The notes: generated by a model not told the origin, from the sequence alone. A DNA stretch of 64,000 nucleotides from Isochrysis galbana (GCA_018136815.1 JADDIW010000130.1:20610-84609), one strand, 5' to 3'; counted from the stretch's first letter, positions 44,404 to 56,788 are shown. Made by a program: numbers and translations.

Positions 44404-45500
44404 GGCCTCGGCTTGCAACCCTGGCCTATGGGTACGACGGGGGCCACGGTGCACCGCCGCTTGCAGGCGCCTAGGCTCTTCGCGCGAGTTCACCGCGCGC
44501 CTCCCCTCAAGCCCCTCGGCTCGGGCAAAGCACACCCCGGGTCCACGGCCACTCTTCAGCAAGCCTTTGTTTACACTATCTTCGCGCTTCCGCGTCTACC
44601 GATCCTTCACCGCTTCATTGCACTACCGCGACCGCGCGCATCTCGCATCTCGAAACCAGCCGTCCGAGCACGCTGTTGTAGGCGTAAGGCAACGGCTCGC
44701 TCGTGTGAGTAGCTCGCGCCACTGCCGACAGGGAGCGCTTCCATCAAGTGGTGCGCCCGACCCCTAATCCGGCATTGCGCACCAATGCTCCTTTTCATGC
44801 TGCTAATCGTAAGCGTGCTCTCCGTAGCTGCAAAAGGAATGGTAGGGCTGGTGTTTCTTTACTTAGTTGACATAGGCGTGCCGGCCCATGCGAGCACCTT
44901 CAACGAAAACCGCTGCCCTCAAGGGACAGGGGAGGGTGGCATTCAAACAAGGGGAGGCGCCCTCACGCTTCCGCATCTAAAAAAATATTTTCACCACATG
45001 TGCGGCGGCTCTGAACCAGTATCTCGTAGCCTCACACGCGCTTCCATTCGCCTTGGCCTTGGCCTTGGTTGAATGAAGAAGAAGCAAAGGGGAAAACACG
45101 AGCGCAGGTGCGAAGCCGTAGGCGAAAGATGGAGGAGGTGGCGGTGGCCAGACTGTGGGGCGTCAAGCAGCTATAGTAGCCTATCCCCTATGTTTGAGAG
45201 AGAGTGTGCGTGAGTGCCATTACTTGTTCTGACAACCCCTTGGCCGCACGACCCCTGCTAGGGCGGTCAAACAGGGTTTTTTTTATTAGGGGTAAAACAA
45301 TGACCATCTCAGGGTTGAGAAAATTTGGGGATTCTTTTCGGTAGACAGTTCCCAATACACCCAACAAGCACATATCTGGGGCCCATTAGGACCAAGACCC
45401 CCCCCCTTGGGCCCCAACAAGAAAACGTAACCAAATTATACTACCAAAGGACGTTAAAGTCGCAAAGGGCCGAAAAGCTGAACTTGAAATCGAGACCGGG
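44404..45500. other. Intergenic region
   Basis: No supported gene. A 95-codon frame at 44785 starts with a signal-peptide-like stretch (MLLFMLLIVSVLSV) but has no further support. Confidence 0.4.
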
Positions 45501-45504
45501 CGCG

Positions 45505-46190
45505 GTGCGTGCCCGTTTTCGACGATCCATCCGGATGGGGGGGGCGCCAGACACCAAATATACACGGGCCACCCACACAGCCACGCCAATCGGGCGGGCC
45601 GCGCGCCGAAATCTCGTAGAAATCAGCCATCCGTGGAGCCCATTCGACGTTTGACGTCTCCGAGGGAGGCTCTGAGAGCCCGACTTCGAACTGATGCCGG
45701 ACGCGCTGCGCGCCCGTTTTCGACGATCCATCTTGATGGGGGTCCCCGCCTAGATACCAAATCCAAATACACAGGGGACAGGGGCTACCCACACAGCCAC
45801 GCCAATCGGGCGGGCCGCGCGCCGAAATCTCGTAGAAATCAGCCATCCGTGGAGCCCATTCGATGTTCGATGTTTGACGACTCCGAGGGAGGCTCTGAGA
45901 GCCCGACTTCGAACTGATGCCGGACGCGCTGCGCGCCCGTTTTCGACGATCCATCTTGATGGGGGTCCCCGCTAGACACCAAATGCTACACAGGGGCCAC
46001 CCACACCCACACAGCCACGCCAATCGGGCGGGCCGCGCGCCGAAATCTCGTAGAAATCAGCCATCCGTGGAGCCCATTCGATGTTTGACTCAATTTGACG
46101 TCTCCGAGGGAGGCTCTGAGAGCCCGACTTCGAACTGATGCCGGACGCGCTGCGCGCCCGTTTTCGACGATCCATCCGGATGCTGGCGAG
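45505..46190 (+). repeat. Tandem repeat, about 200-223 bp units, 3.5 copies
   Basis: GCCCGTTTTCGACGATCCAT recurs at 45511, 45712, 45935 and 46156 with conserved sequence between. Units vary by short TTTGACG indels. Predicted frames on either strand are side effects of the repeat. Confidence 0.9.
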
Positions 46191-46350
46191 GCGAGGCTGC
46201 GAGACTGTAGGGTATGAGTGTTACGAGAGCGAGAGCGACGAGAGCGAGAGCGACGGATGACGACTGACGACAGGACGACGGACAGAGACACCCAGGAAAA
46301 CACCCCGACACTCGCCCCACGACTTTCTTACGTAACTCGACTAAAATCAA

Positions 46351-46808
46351 ACCCAAACACTCCGATCAGACAACGGCGGACGACGATCGAAGGGCGATCT
46401 GTCGGCGATCTTGTCTGGAACGGGAATCGCACCATAACGGAAACGAGGGGCAATCTTGCTACGCAGGATTCCAAGAGACGTACCGAATAAGACGAGAGAA
46501 GTGCGATGTGCCTAAGGGGGAGATACGAAGAGGTCGCAAATTAAATCTGATTGCCCCCAAAAGCAGATGAAGAAACGCAGGGGAGATAGCAAATTAAACC
46601 TATTTGCGAGGCGCCTGGGAGGAAGAAAGTTGGGCAAACTTCCCTTCTCTTTCGAGAGAAAGAGAGAGGGCGCTCCACAACCCACGATCCCATGCATCCA
46701 AGCGAAGCTTTTGACCGAGAACGAGAGAAAGCAGAGAATTATAACGGTAATTGCCGAATGACGAAGAGAAGAGCGAAGCCTAACGAGTGTCGACTCGCGA
46801 ATGCGACA
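46351..46808 (-). repeat. Interspersed repeat family C, copy 2
   Basis: About 95% the same as 38472..38924 by eye. The reverse start is TGTCGCATTCGCGA. Confidence 0.6.
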
Positions 46809-46955
46809 AGGCAACCCTAACTAATAATTAAAAAGTCCCTATTTGACCGCCCAACCAACTTACGCCCAAGTATAACGTACGCCAAGTGCCACGTGCCAAT
46901 CGTCCGATGGCACGCCGTAGACTTTCATTAGTACAAAGCCTTTTCCAACCTGTAA

Positions 46956-47826
46956 AATAAAATAATCAATGTTATATCCTAGCCAACCCCACTAGCTAAT
47001 TGGACACAACTTTTCCGTCCCGGAATCCCGCCATGCCTGACGAGCCAGGTGTCCGAGTGATACCGGGGGGTGGGGGCACTGCCCCCTCCCCTCGATATTT
47101 GTCCTCCCCCCAGTGCACGCACCGACCCCGCGCACCCCAGCGCGTCCTCTCCTCGAGTCCACGCTGGGGGAAAACCCCTTTCGGGTAAAAGCAACGCGGG
47201 GGGGGGGGGGCACTCGTGAGATAGGGGCCCAGAAGCGCTAATCTCCCTCGCTAGTGCGAGTGGCCACGGCGAGCCGCGGCCCTTCCCTCCTGGCTCTGGC
47301 GCCCCCGTCTTCTCTTACCCAAACGGGGCGAGAAGACACGTTACTGCCGGAGGGGAGAGCTGCCGCTCCCCCCTCCCCTCCCTCTTCCCTTTTCCTCCTC
47401 TCTTCCCTGCGGCGGGGGCCCATGGCGCGCGCCTGCGGCCCCTCGCTCAGGTCCCCAGATGGCCTGCAGGACCTGGGAGCACAGCTCAGGGGGCAGGTGA
47501 GGCTGGGGCATGGCCCTGGCCCCTCCTGCCTCTCCCTCGCTGGCGCTCCGCGGCCCTGCGGGTCGACTGGAGCTGGCTGGGGGGTCCTGAACAGGGGGGC
47601 CCAGGGGGAGGAGGGGCTGGTCAGAGGAATGGGCAGGCCACGACGGGCCAGGGCGGGCGAGTCAGGCGGGCCTTTAGGGAGAGGAATGGGTCAGCAGGGC
47701 TGTGTGCTCCTGGCAGGCCATCAGGCGTGCCAGGAGAGTGGGTGGATCCTCCCCCATGGCAGGGGAGGAGTGGAGAGAGAGGGGGGCTCGTGCCCCCCCA
47801 TGGGCGAACTAAGTATAAACTTAGTT
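46956..47826 (+). mobile_element. 871-bp insertion holding repeat family B copy 2, flanked by an 18-bp direct repeat
   Basis: GCCTTTTCCAACCTGTAA is present at 46938..46955 and again at 47827..47844. The left two-thirds (46967..47459) is repeat B, shared with 32107..32612. The right end has a perfect 8-bp hairpin (AACTAAGT, ATAA, ACTTAGTT) directly before the direct repeat. A target duplication this long suggests target-primed reverse transcription, but there is no poly(A) at the right end. Confidence 0.55.
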
Positions 47827-47844
47827 GCCTTTTCCAACCTGTAA

Positions 47845-48481
47845 TAACGACAAGACAATCGATCATCATTGAACCTCCCCCCAGCCACACCCCTACTCGG
47901 TTCATTGCCCCGGTTCCTCGCAATCACTCATCCATGCCCCACGCCACGGCCCAACGACACGTCTCACGCTGCCTTCCGCTCTTCCGACACTTGGTACTCA
48001 GCCGGCGGGGCGGTTGGCATGCGCCGGGATGCCTCGCCACTCGGTCCATGACGAACGCCGGCCCGCAATCTTCGATCAAGCATGGGCCACACAATGAGGC
48101 AAAAGTGTCACACGCATAGGCTGATGGTCGCGATGTTCCACCGTATCTCTATCGCGCCGGGCAGGTCCTTCCGTCACATTGCCTTGCTCGAATGCTCTTG
48201 CCCATCGTTGAGCCGCTTGAACAGCGGCAACCCACGCCCAAACACGTTCGTGAAGATCGTCCGGCCCGCGCCCGATTCGAGTGACACGACGCGTGCAGCC
48301 CTTCCTCGGCCGCACGTAGGAGCCAAGCCGCGGGTGGAGTCAGCGACCATCGCTTGCTCACCTTCAACGTTCCGTATGGATGCTACTTGTGTCCTCGCGG
48401 CATTGGTGCGACGACCTCTTGGCACTTTATCGAGTTGCTTGGCCGCTAGATCCCTATCAACCGACTGCATTTGAGGCCGGG
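47845..48481. other. Intergenic region
   Basis: A minus-strand frame (48174-48518) is open but has no recognised content. No gene is called. Confidence 0.35.
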
Positions 48482-51400
48482 TCATTTTAGTTTGAGGACC
48501 TTCCCAGCCGCTGCGCACACCGAGCCTAGTTTCTCAAGCGCCTCGTCGCTCATGTCGTTCTTGCCCAGGTGGAGCTCCTGCATTGGGTGCGGCGCAGGCC
48601 GGTGGGACCGAGTGCAATCGTGGCGTTCCGCCAAAGGGGAGGGCGTGGTGCGCGGCCAGAATTGGGCGGACAGGGCGGATAGTGGGGTGAATGAGTGGCG
48701 AAATATCCCATCGGGATGGGTAAGGGCAAGGTGACGCCGCGATGGGAGAGAAGCCGCGGGCTGCGTCGCCGAAAGCGGGGAGGGCATCCCTCACTGCCGA
48801 ACGAAAGCTGGCGCCGCGGCCCCACATCAGGAGCAATAGAATGGGGGGAGGGGGGGGGGCAGCACGCGCGCCTTCAGGGTCGGGGAGTGGGGGACGACGG
48901 CGGCAAGCGCGTTACACCCATGGTCGGTGATGGCATTCTCTTTGAGATAGAGATACTTGAGGCTGGAGGCGCTCGGCAAGGCATTGGCGATGGCCTCAAC
49001 ACCCTCGTCACCAATCCTGGGGCGAGGAGCACGGGTCGAGCGGTGAGGAGAGCAGCCTGCGGGGGTTCAGCCTGATGCCAACGCGAGCAAGGTAGTCGCA
49101 CGGTCTGCTCGAGGGCGGAGGACTCGGCGCCAGAGGTGCTCACTTATTGTTGTTTAGGCGGAGCTCCTTGAGGAGCGGCGCGGAGAGCAAGGCGGATGCC
49201 AACGCAATGGCGCCCTTGTCGCCGATGCGATTGCGCTCGAGGTCTACTTCACGAAGCAGTGGAGCACATTCGAGCAACTCGGCGAGAGCGGTGGCCCCCT
49301 TGCCACCGATCTTGTTGCCGCAGAGGTTAAGGACTTCCAGGCGCGGAACGGCACCGGCACTCAGCACCTGCACCACCAGGCGGCGCGGCTGGGTGCACGG
49401 GGGCCAGCACAGGCAAGGCGGCGGCTCGCCGCGCCGCGATGGGGTCGGCCGCGAGCGCCGTCTACACCCCTTACACGCCCGCCGCGTTGTGCGCGCACCT
49501 TGGCAATGCCCATCGCCTCCTCGTCTCCCCAGCCAAGACAGTCGTACCACAAGTAGGAGCATGACGCAAACCTGCCGCACCACGGAGTGGGGGATGGGAG
49601 AGGGCCGAAGGGGAGTGCCGAGTAACACATGAGGCTCCGGGCTGGTGGACGCGGCACCGCCTCACCGCTCTATGAACCCGGCGCGGTAGAGGGTCGCGAC
49701 GCGCTTGCGGTCGGACGCCTTGGCGAAGTGCTTTTTCTCGAGCGCCGCGTCGAAGTCGTCCGGCGTGAGAGAGACGGTGCGCTTCTTCAGGGAACATTTC
49801 ACCATCTGCAGAGGAAGAGCAAGCGGCGAGGAAGGGGAGTTGAGGGCGGTCGGCGGGCAGCCGGGGGGGGGGGGGGGGGGGGGGGAGATGGCGGTGGGGA
49901 GGGGCGCCACTGCGGGCCGGCGGCGGACCAGCGCGAAAAGGCCCATCTTGGCGTCGCCCGTGTCGCGGCCCAAGTCTACAATAAGTTTCGAGTTCTTCAC
50001 CATCAGCGCCCACTGGATCTCGCAGAAGCACCAGCCGCGCTCGAGGTAGGCCGCGGTGTTTGCTGACGGCGTAAATCTAGCGTGGTGCACGTGGTGGGGT
50101 TTGGGTGAGCGGGCGAGCGAGAGGAGCAGTGCGGTACGAGGGGCGGCCGGAGAGGGCGGACGGGCCGGAGGCAGGCTCACCTCTCGGGGTCGGCATACTC
50201 CGGTGCGAGCGTAGAGAGCATGAAGACGCGTGTCTTGGCGTGCGAATACATGGTTGCGAGCGAGCCGAGGGCGGTGATGTAGAGCTGCTCCTCCGAGGTA
50301 TAGCGGCCCAGCGCCCCATCCGGGTAGCCTTTCAGGCTGGGCTCCCAGGAATAGAGCTTGGGCTGCGGCTGGCCGTCGGCGTCGCGGCAGGCCTGTGTGC
50401 GCGCGGCGAGGGCAAGGGTTGGCACGAGCGCGCCGAGTGGGGAGAGGGGCGCGGAGGGAGGGCACCTGGTGGATGCAGCAGAAGTCGATGAAGACAGCGA
50501 GGGTGGCCGTCTCGCCACCCTCCTCGAGGACGAGCTTGAGGCTGCGAGCGAGCTTGCGCAGGTGGTGACCCTGCAGGGCGGGGACGTGGCAAGGCCGGCG
50601 TGGGTCGAGCAGGGTCAGCAGACAGGGCGCTGCGCGCACGCACGGCGCGTGGGCGGCGGGCCACCTCTGGGTCTGGGTGGGTCGCCGTCGCCCAGATGTG
50701 GGAGACGCACACGATCGGTAAGCCGCGGTCACGGCTGTTGAGGCCAGTAACCGCCTGGATCTCACTCAGGGTCAAGAAGGCCTGGTGCAGTATGGGGGGG
50801 AGGAAGAGGGTTGATCGGAGGGGGGGGGGGGTGGGGGGGGGTGGGGGGGGGGGGGGAGGTTGAGAGTCCATGCGGCGAGTCGAATGGGCTGGTGCGGGAC
50901 CGGGGGCACATGCACGCACCTCTGGCGGCAGTGACTGTCGTGGGCCCAGCACGCCGCCCCCGGCTTGGAACTCCACAATCCATTGCGCTGAAAGGAGCGC
51001 AATGGCGCCCGACTCCAGAACGGACGACATCTCGCCGCCGCCGCGTTCCGCCCACGTGCGGCGAGCCTTGTCGGTGACGGTCGTCGAGCGGTCTGGCGGC
51101 ATGTGCGGCGGGCCAGGCTTCCGGATGGTGCCCAGCGCAGCTCCACCGTTGGGTTTGCCGCGCACGGAGCGGTCGCGCACGGGCGAGATGCCATCATCAG
51201 GGCTAGGGCCACCTAGTGGGATGGGGGGGGGGGGGGGGGGGGGGAGTTGACGAGGGCGCTCGGGCAGGGGTAAGGAGCGGGAGGGGTCCGGCCGGCAGAA
51301 GGCTGGATGTGGCGGGTGAGCGGCGCACCTCGCCGCGACTTGAACATTCTACCAGCCACCCCCGATCCCGACGCCAGCTGCTTCGCGGCAAGGGACGCAG

Positions 51401-51852
51401 AGACGGACGTTTCTTGCCCTGCTTGCGCAAGGATATCGTTTAGAAGATCGTCGCTCGAAATGTTGCGATCAGCAGGGAGCTCGACCACGTTTTGCATCGC
51501 CTGAAGAGGGCGGGCAACAAGGTCGGCAGGCGGCGGCGTCCACGCAGAGATGACGCACGACGGCGCAGATAGGGTTAGCCGGGGCGCCACGCCAACGGCG
51601 TTTGCCGCTTCTCCCTCGCGCCGCCCTCCCGCGCCCCCGCCACCCCGGACTCTGCCCGCACAACCAGCCCATCCCCGCCGATTGCTGCCCCACACTGACC
51701 GAGTCCTTCTTGCTGGATGCAGACGATCCCCTCTTGGCCGACTGTCCCGAGTTGGGCGCCTGATCGAGCTCAGGCTCCGACTTGACAAAGGTAATGGGCC
51801 CAACGGGAGGCGGCTCTCCGTGCTCCCCTGACTCGTGGTGGAAGGCGTCAAC
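48482..51852 (-). CDS. Multi-exon protein: SHIW/FIDFCC/RGWC domain followed by leucine-rich repeats (5' end open)
   Basis: Exons on the minus strand: 51700-51852 (top end uncertain), 51329-51500, 50920-51212, 50665-50781, 50466-50570, 50181-50392, 49929-50076, 49666-49805, 49499-49571, 49144-49367, 48872-49016 and 48482-48577. Every junction keeps phase. The N-terminus is Ser/Glu-rich. A middle domain shows VCVSHIWATATHPD, FIDFCCIHQ, a Tyr/Ser region and LERGWCFCEIQW, a motif set I have seen only as unnamed protist proteins. The C-terminus has at least four ribonuclease-inhibitor-type LRRs (for example LEVLNLCGNKIGGKGATALA). Eleven introns are 80-300 bp, and the last starts with GC instead of GT. 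LRRs suggest protein binding. The role of the first domain is unknown. Confidence 0.7.
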
Positions 51853-51879
51853 CTTGGAGGAGAGGCAGCCGCCTCCTCC

Positions 51880-52300
51880 CCTCAAGCGGAAGAAGAGGCG
51901 AGGGAGGGGTGGGTGTGGGAGTGTGGGGGAGGGGGGGCGGAGAGGGACGGTGAGGAGGAGAGGGAGAGGGAAGGGGAGAGGGAGGGGGGCAAGGAGGGGG
52001 AGAGGGAGAGGAAAGAGGGGAAGGGGAAGGAGGGGTGGGAGGGAAAGAGGGAGGGAGAAGGGGAGAAGAAGAAGGAGAAGAAGAAGGAGAGCGGGGAGGA
52101 GCTCGAGGGCGAGAGAGAGAGAGGGAGCGAGGGAGAGAGAGGGAGAGAAGGGTGGGGGGCGGTGGAGGGGGAGGGGAGGGTGCGCTCGGTGTCTGAGGGG
52201 GAGCGGAGGGAGGCGGAGGGGAGGCGGAGGAGCAGCATGGGAGGGACAGGAGGGGAAGGGGGAGGGGGGAAGTGGGGGGAGGGGAGAGAGAGGGAGAGAG

Positions 52301-52343
<43 letters not shown>

Positions 52344-52493
52344 AGAAGAGAGGAGAGAATGGGGAGAGAGGGAAAGAAAGGGGATGAATATGAGAGAAGA
52401 GAGAGTCGAGTTCAAGGGAAAAGGAGAGTCCATTTCTCTGGCAAGAGGGAAGAGAAGAGAGTGAGAGAAAGAGAGAGAAACAGTAGAGAGAGG

Positions 52494-52524
<31 letters not shown>

Positions 52525-53040
52525 GAGTGAAGGAGAGGAGGGGAAACGCCGGGAGAGAGGGAAAGAGAGAGAACCGTAGTGAGCGCCCAGGAGGGGATGA
52601 AGATATGTATATCTCCGTGATGGGTAGTTAGTAATTCTGCGATGGTGGGAGAGTAATGGGGAAGAGACGCCGAGGAGAAGGAGAGAGGAGGAGAGAGAGA
52701 GGGAGAGAGAACGAGAGAGAGAAGTGGGGTGGGGAAGAAAAGAAAAGACAGGGCCGAGGATAGAGATGTGTGGGTGAGGGTCAGCCCCTCCCTCTCCTCT
52801 CCTTTTCCCATGTGCGAAGAACGGGGGAGAGAGAGAGAGAGAGAGACAGAAGAGAGAGAGAGGAGAGAAGAGAGTGAGGAGAGAGGAGAGAGGCGAGAGG
52901 AGAGAGAGAGAGAGGAGATAGGATAGAGAAGAGAGAAGAGAGAAGAGAGAAGAGAGAAGAGAGAAGAGAAAGAGGAGAGAGGCGAGAGAGAGGCGAGAGA
53001 CGAGAGAGAGAGTTAGAGAGAAGAGAGAGAGAGAGCCGTT
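51880..53040 (+). repeat. GA-rich purine tract
   Basis: Over 1 kb of GAGAGG-type sequence. The Arg/Glu and Ser/Leu frames through it are artefacts. It lies at the 5' side of the minus-strand LRR gene. Confidence 0.9.
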
Positions 53041-53062
53041 CCACCGCGCCCTTTGGTGCGGT

Positions 53063-53182
53063 TCTAACTTCTACCGGCGGCCACTAACTTCTACCGGCGG
53101 CCACTAACTTCTACCGGCGGCCACTAACTTCTACCGGCGGCCACTAACTTCTACCGGCGGCCACTAACTTCTACCGGCGGCA
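53063..53182 (+). repeat. 20-bp tandem repeat, six copies
   Basis: ACTAACTTCTACCGGCGGCC repeated six times with almost no change, directly after the purine tract. Confidence 0.95.
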
Positions 53183-53412
53183 ACGCGCTCAACGCGCCGC
53201 CCACCGATCCGTTTCGAGTTTAAGTACTAATACGTCGATGAAGACCTCCGCGTACGGCCTGATCAAGGTTTCACCAGTCTGTGTTACAAAACGTAAAACG
53301 TCGGGGGGGTTCAACGGGAAAAAAAAGGTTCGCGCAACGCGCAACATTGGGGTCGGGGGTGACGAATTGTGAACGACCCATTGTGGTTATGATATATGAT
53401 ACGGTGTGAGGG

Positions 53413-53840
53413 TGTCGCATTCGCGATCGACCTCGTTCGCGCCCGTCGACTTTACTCGTTAGTCGTTCTACTCGCCACTCGCCACTCGTTACTCGTAAGT
53501 AACTCGTTACTCGCTCCTTGCCTGGTTGCGCCTCCTTGTAGCCTGTGCATCCTGATTCCCAAGCCTGGTCCTTGTGCTTTGCGATCGCCTGGGTCCCTCC
53601 TTGCCCTCGTTCTCCCCCGCGCTCGTCCTCGTTCTCGTCGCAGGTGTTCGCCGTTGTGGGTTTTCCCCTAGCGGTTAGCGGTTACGGTAGAAGGGGCGCA
53701 ACGAAGACTACCGGTAGCTTTAAAGACAACGACTTCGCAGTGTTGGAACTAGGTCATATTAGCATCTTGAATTTTGTGTGTGTGCCCAGACATCTTGTAT
53801 AGTCACTATCTAATAGTCCCGCAGCTTGAAATCTAAAAAC
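53413..53840 (+). repeat. Candidate LTR start of the retrotransposon
   Basis: TGTCGCATTCGCGATCGAC at 53413 equals the reverse start of repeat C. The right border and a matching 3' LTR lie outside what can be seen. Confidence 0.3.
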
Positions 53841-53844
53841 TCAG

Positions 53845-54103
53845 AAACTATTGTTATAGTTTCAGCGAAAAACTATTGTTATAGTTTCAGCGATGGAGCG
53901 CGCGCGCGCGCGCCGACCGCACCCACCTCCCAGCCCCCTGCCGCCACGACGCCCCACCGGGGCCGCCCCAAGCCGCCGGAGCCAAAGCGCTCGCAGGCCG
54001 CCCCCCTCACAGACAGTGACGTCGACATGATCCTCCCGCCCTCGCCTCCCCAACACCACCAGATAGCAGGGAACAAGCAGGGTCCTGTTCCTGTTCCCTG
54101 CTG
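53845..54103 (+). repeat. Copy of the hairpin-led sequence found after genes 1 and 2
   Basis: Two tandem hairpins (AAACTAT, TGTT, ATAGTTT) at 53845 and 53870, then ATGGAGCGCGCGC at 53893. The following frame encodes TPHRGRPKPPE, as at 31750. Confidence 0.5.
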
Positions 54104-55139
54104 ACCAACAGGGTGTTGTATTCCTGCCCATCTGAAGGCTGTAGGCATGAATATTCGTGTAAGGTACGCGCTCACAATTACAATTGAACAGTTCCCCGTG
54201 TTGCCACTGACGCACAAGACACACAGATTCGGATTCCCCATGGTCTCAAGTCCAGGTTTGCAGATTTTGGTCTCGAAATTTGCGATTCGAATTTTGTTTT
54301 TGCTGTTACTATAATTGTTGGCTCGTTTAAGGTAATAAACCGGCATGACTTCGACTTCTCGTTCCGCAGTTGCTCTGCGAGACTCTCTCTCTCTCTCTCT
54401 CCGTCCTCCTCTCCTCGGCCGACGGAGGGAAGTTTCGTCCAAAACATTCTCCGGTCCCAGGATGTTCCGTGGGGGTCTCTCTGCGCTCCGCGAGGGAAAG
54501 GACGCGATCTCGCTCCGAGATCACCCTCGCGCCCTCCCACGCTGCCCCGCCGTGCCCTCGGTCCCTCGCCCCCCCGCGGCAGGTTCTTCCTCTCGGCGTG
54601 CCATCCGTCGCCTCCGGCCGTTATATTATTCCCCCCCCCCCGCGCGAGGTTCTTCTCCTCCGCGCGCGGTTCGTTTCCTCCGGCCGTCGTTCGTTCCCCC
54701 CCCCGCGCGCGCTGTTTCCCCCCCCTCGCTTCGATTCCTCTCGCGATTCCTTCGATGATTGCCTCCATCTCGTCCGTTCTTCTTCGCGATTCTCGCGGAG
54801 GGGGTACCGATGTTTAACGTTAGTTTCGCCGCGTTTTCGGTGAAAGAAAGGAAGAACGAATGGCACGCGCCCCGCGTCTCGCGTCTTGTTTCGTCGCCCC
54901 TTGCTCGTCGCTTGTCTAGAAGGTCTCTCTGCACATCGCCTTCTTCCCCCCGCGCGAGTTTGGACCTCTCCTCGACCCTCCGCGTTGGCTTCAGCGGACG
55001 AGTTTTCACTTTAACGATAGTTTGAACCCTTCGTTTGCGTAGTTTTGCGCTCTCTTTCCGTATTTCTTCGCGCATGACGAGCGATCGCGACCTCAGCCTT
55101 TGTCGCACGGGGAGGGTTTGTTTATCGTATGATTCCGGA
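54104..55139. other. Retrotransposon leader or flank
   Basis: C- and TC-rich sequence with partial likeness to 39.8-40.0 kb (TCTCTCTC then ATGATTCCGG near 55130). No gene. Confidence 0.35.
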
Positions 55140-55405
55140 GTGTTTACGTTAGTTTTCTGAGCCCAAGGACTTTGGTTTTTGGTTTCTTGTGAGTGATTTT
55201 TGTAGCAACTTCGTCGAGTCCCACCGTGTTCCCAAGCGAGTCCCCCCGAGTTCCCGAGTCTATACCCCGAGTCAACGAGTCAATACAAGTCAAGCACGCG
55301 CCTGAGCCACCCCCAGTCGCCTGCCACCACCTCCCACAAGCCTCCTTTCGCACTTCCGCGCCCACCGTGCTCCGTGCGTGCGTCGTGCGTCGTGCGTCGA
55401 TCACC

Positions 55406-55882
55406 ATGCCCGTAGTCACCCCCGAGGAAAGCTCCATGAGCTCCCCACAAGAACCGCGTTCCGCGCTAGCTGCCGGCGCGCCCTCGCAGGCAATCTCCAA
55501 GAGTGAGATCAGCCTTGCTCTGACAAGCACAAAATCTTCGCTCGCGCCTTCGGCTCCGGTCGTCACGTCGAGTTCTTCCCTTGAGAAATCTTCATCGTCC
55601 CCGCGTCATGAGCCCGTCTCTTCTTCTTCTCTTCCCGAACTGTTCGGGTCGAAGTCTCCTGGGGAAGAGAGCCTCGTGGGACCCCTCCCTTCTTCAAAGG
55701 AGAGCCTTTCCGAGCCAGTTCTCCCCCCCTCTCGCCTCTCCGCGCCGACGGTCGAAGTTCCGCCGCCTCCGCGGGCCTCTACTCACACCCCGTCAACTGG
55801 AGGGGGCAGGAGGAAGGGCAGGTCCTTCCGCACTTTTCGCCAAGAAGGAACGGCGTGCAGAAAAAGTTGTTATGCTGCATGA
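55406..55882 (+). pseudogene. Gag N-terminal fragment
   Basis: The ATG at 55406 (MPVVTPEESSMSSPQEPR) is shared with 38381. The frame is Ser/Pro-rich and ends at 55882, just where repeat A is inserted. A +1 frame at 55830-55905 (ERRAEKVVMLHDEWQ) looks more protein-like than the last 20 codons of the main frame, so a frameshift is likely here. Confidence 0.5.
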
Positions 55883-55904
55883 TGAGTGGCAATCACACTT
55901 TGTT

Positions 55905-56788
55905 CCGCCCGTCCTCCGCGCCCAGAGTTCCCCCGCGAAAAGAGTGAACGCACGGCGTGCACCTTCCTGGAAGTTGCTATGCGCACGCACGGCGCCCCCG
56001 CATCGCGCCGTGCCCACGCACGGCGTGCACATGTGATTGCAAGTCATCACAGGCGCTGTGTAACGAAACATCTCTTATATGGCCAGTTTACGTAGTTGTG
56101 GGCCGCAGGGGCTACACACACGGAACGGGTTGACATGCGCGCGCACGGCGTATCCGCGGGGGGACCGATGCACATCGCGCCGTGCCCATGCACGGTATTG
56201 ACGTGTAACGAAACTGTTTTGGCATGGGGCAGGCATCCACTCAGATTTCAGAGGGTACCACTCTGGGAAGGCAGGCTCACAAAATCGATGAGGATGTATG
56301 AGTGTTGACGCAAAAGGGAGCTTCGGACAGACGAGGTTTGGGGGTTATCCAACCCGACCTCCTCGACATCGGCCATGGGCCACGCTGATTGAGCGCAAAA
56401 TGCTTCAATCGGCCCATGCGCTCGATGCCACACCTCAAGTGGAGGGAGAAGGATCGGCAAGGTTTCTTCTGGACCAGGTGTCTCCGCAGATGCTTGCGCG
56501 CACAGACGTGTAGCAGAGGAGCCCATCGTCTAGATGACGTGTGTGTGACTATAATGGGGGGACCCTCTTCGGAGGGGTGAACTCCCTCCAGTGTGACTGA
56601 AATCTAGTTGTGGAATGCCTAGGTGTTTCGTGACGGGTTTTATGCACCGATGTGATTAGCGAAGAAGCTTTGACGGCCTCTCTCTCTTATAATTTTAACA
56701 AGATCTAATGTTAAACAACTACAATACAACTGTGGACATTTGATCGCTCAATTCGACTGATGTCCCACTATTGACGGAACGACACCTC
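55905..56788 (+). repeat. Interspersed repeat family A, copy 2, inserted in gag
   Basis: Shares both ends with 1768..2694 but has a different centre (56215-56635). It ends at GGAACGACACCT immediately before the Gag frame resumes. Confidence 0.7.

Noticed and set aside
44785-45072. 95-codon frame with signal-like start
   Set aside because: Only the first 20 residues look protein-like. No neighbour, domain or repeat support.
45386-46175. Overlapping minus-strand frames starting MDRRKRARSASG
   Set aside because: They arise from the tandem repeat of about 220 bp, and the frame is kept only by chance in parts of the array.
47807-47826. AACTAAGT/ACTTAGTT hairpin as a Helitron end
   Set aside because: No CTRR follows and the insertion has an 18-bp direct repeat, which Helitrons do not make.
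48174-48518. Minus-strand frame downstream of the LRR gene
   Set aside because: No recognisable motif, and its start overlaps the LRR stop. Not enough to call a gene.
51782-52811. Long Arg/Glu and Ser/Leu/Pro frames on both strands
   Set aside because: Translation of a GA tract.
53063-53182. 20-bp repeats as a CRISPR array
   Set aside because: Units are directly adjacent with no spacers, in nuclear eukaryotic DNA.
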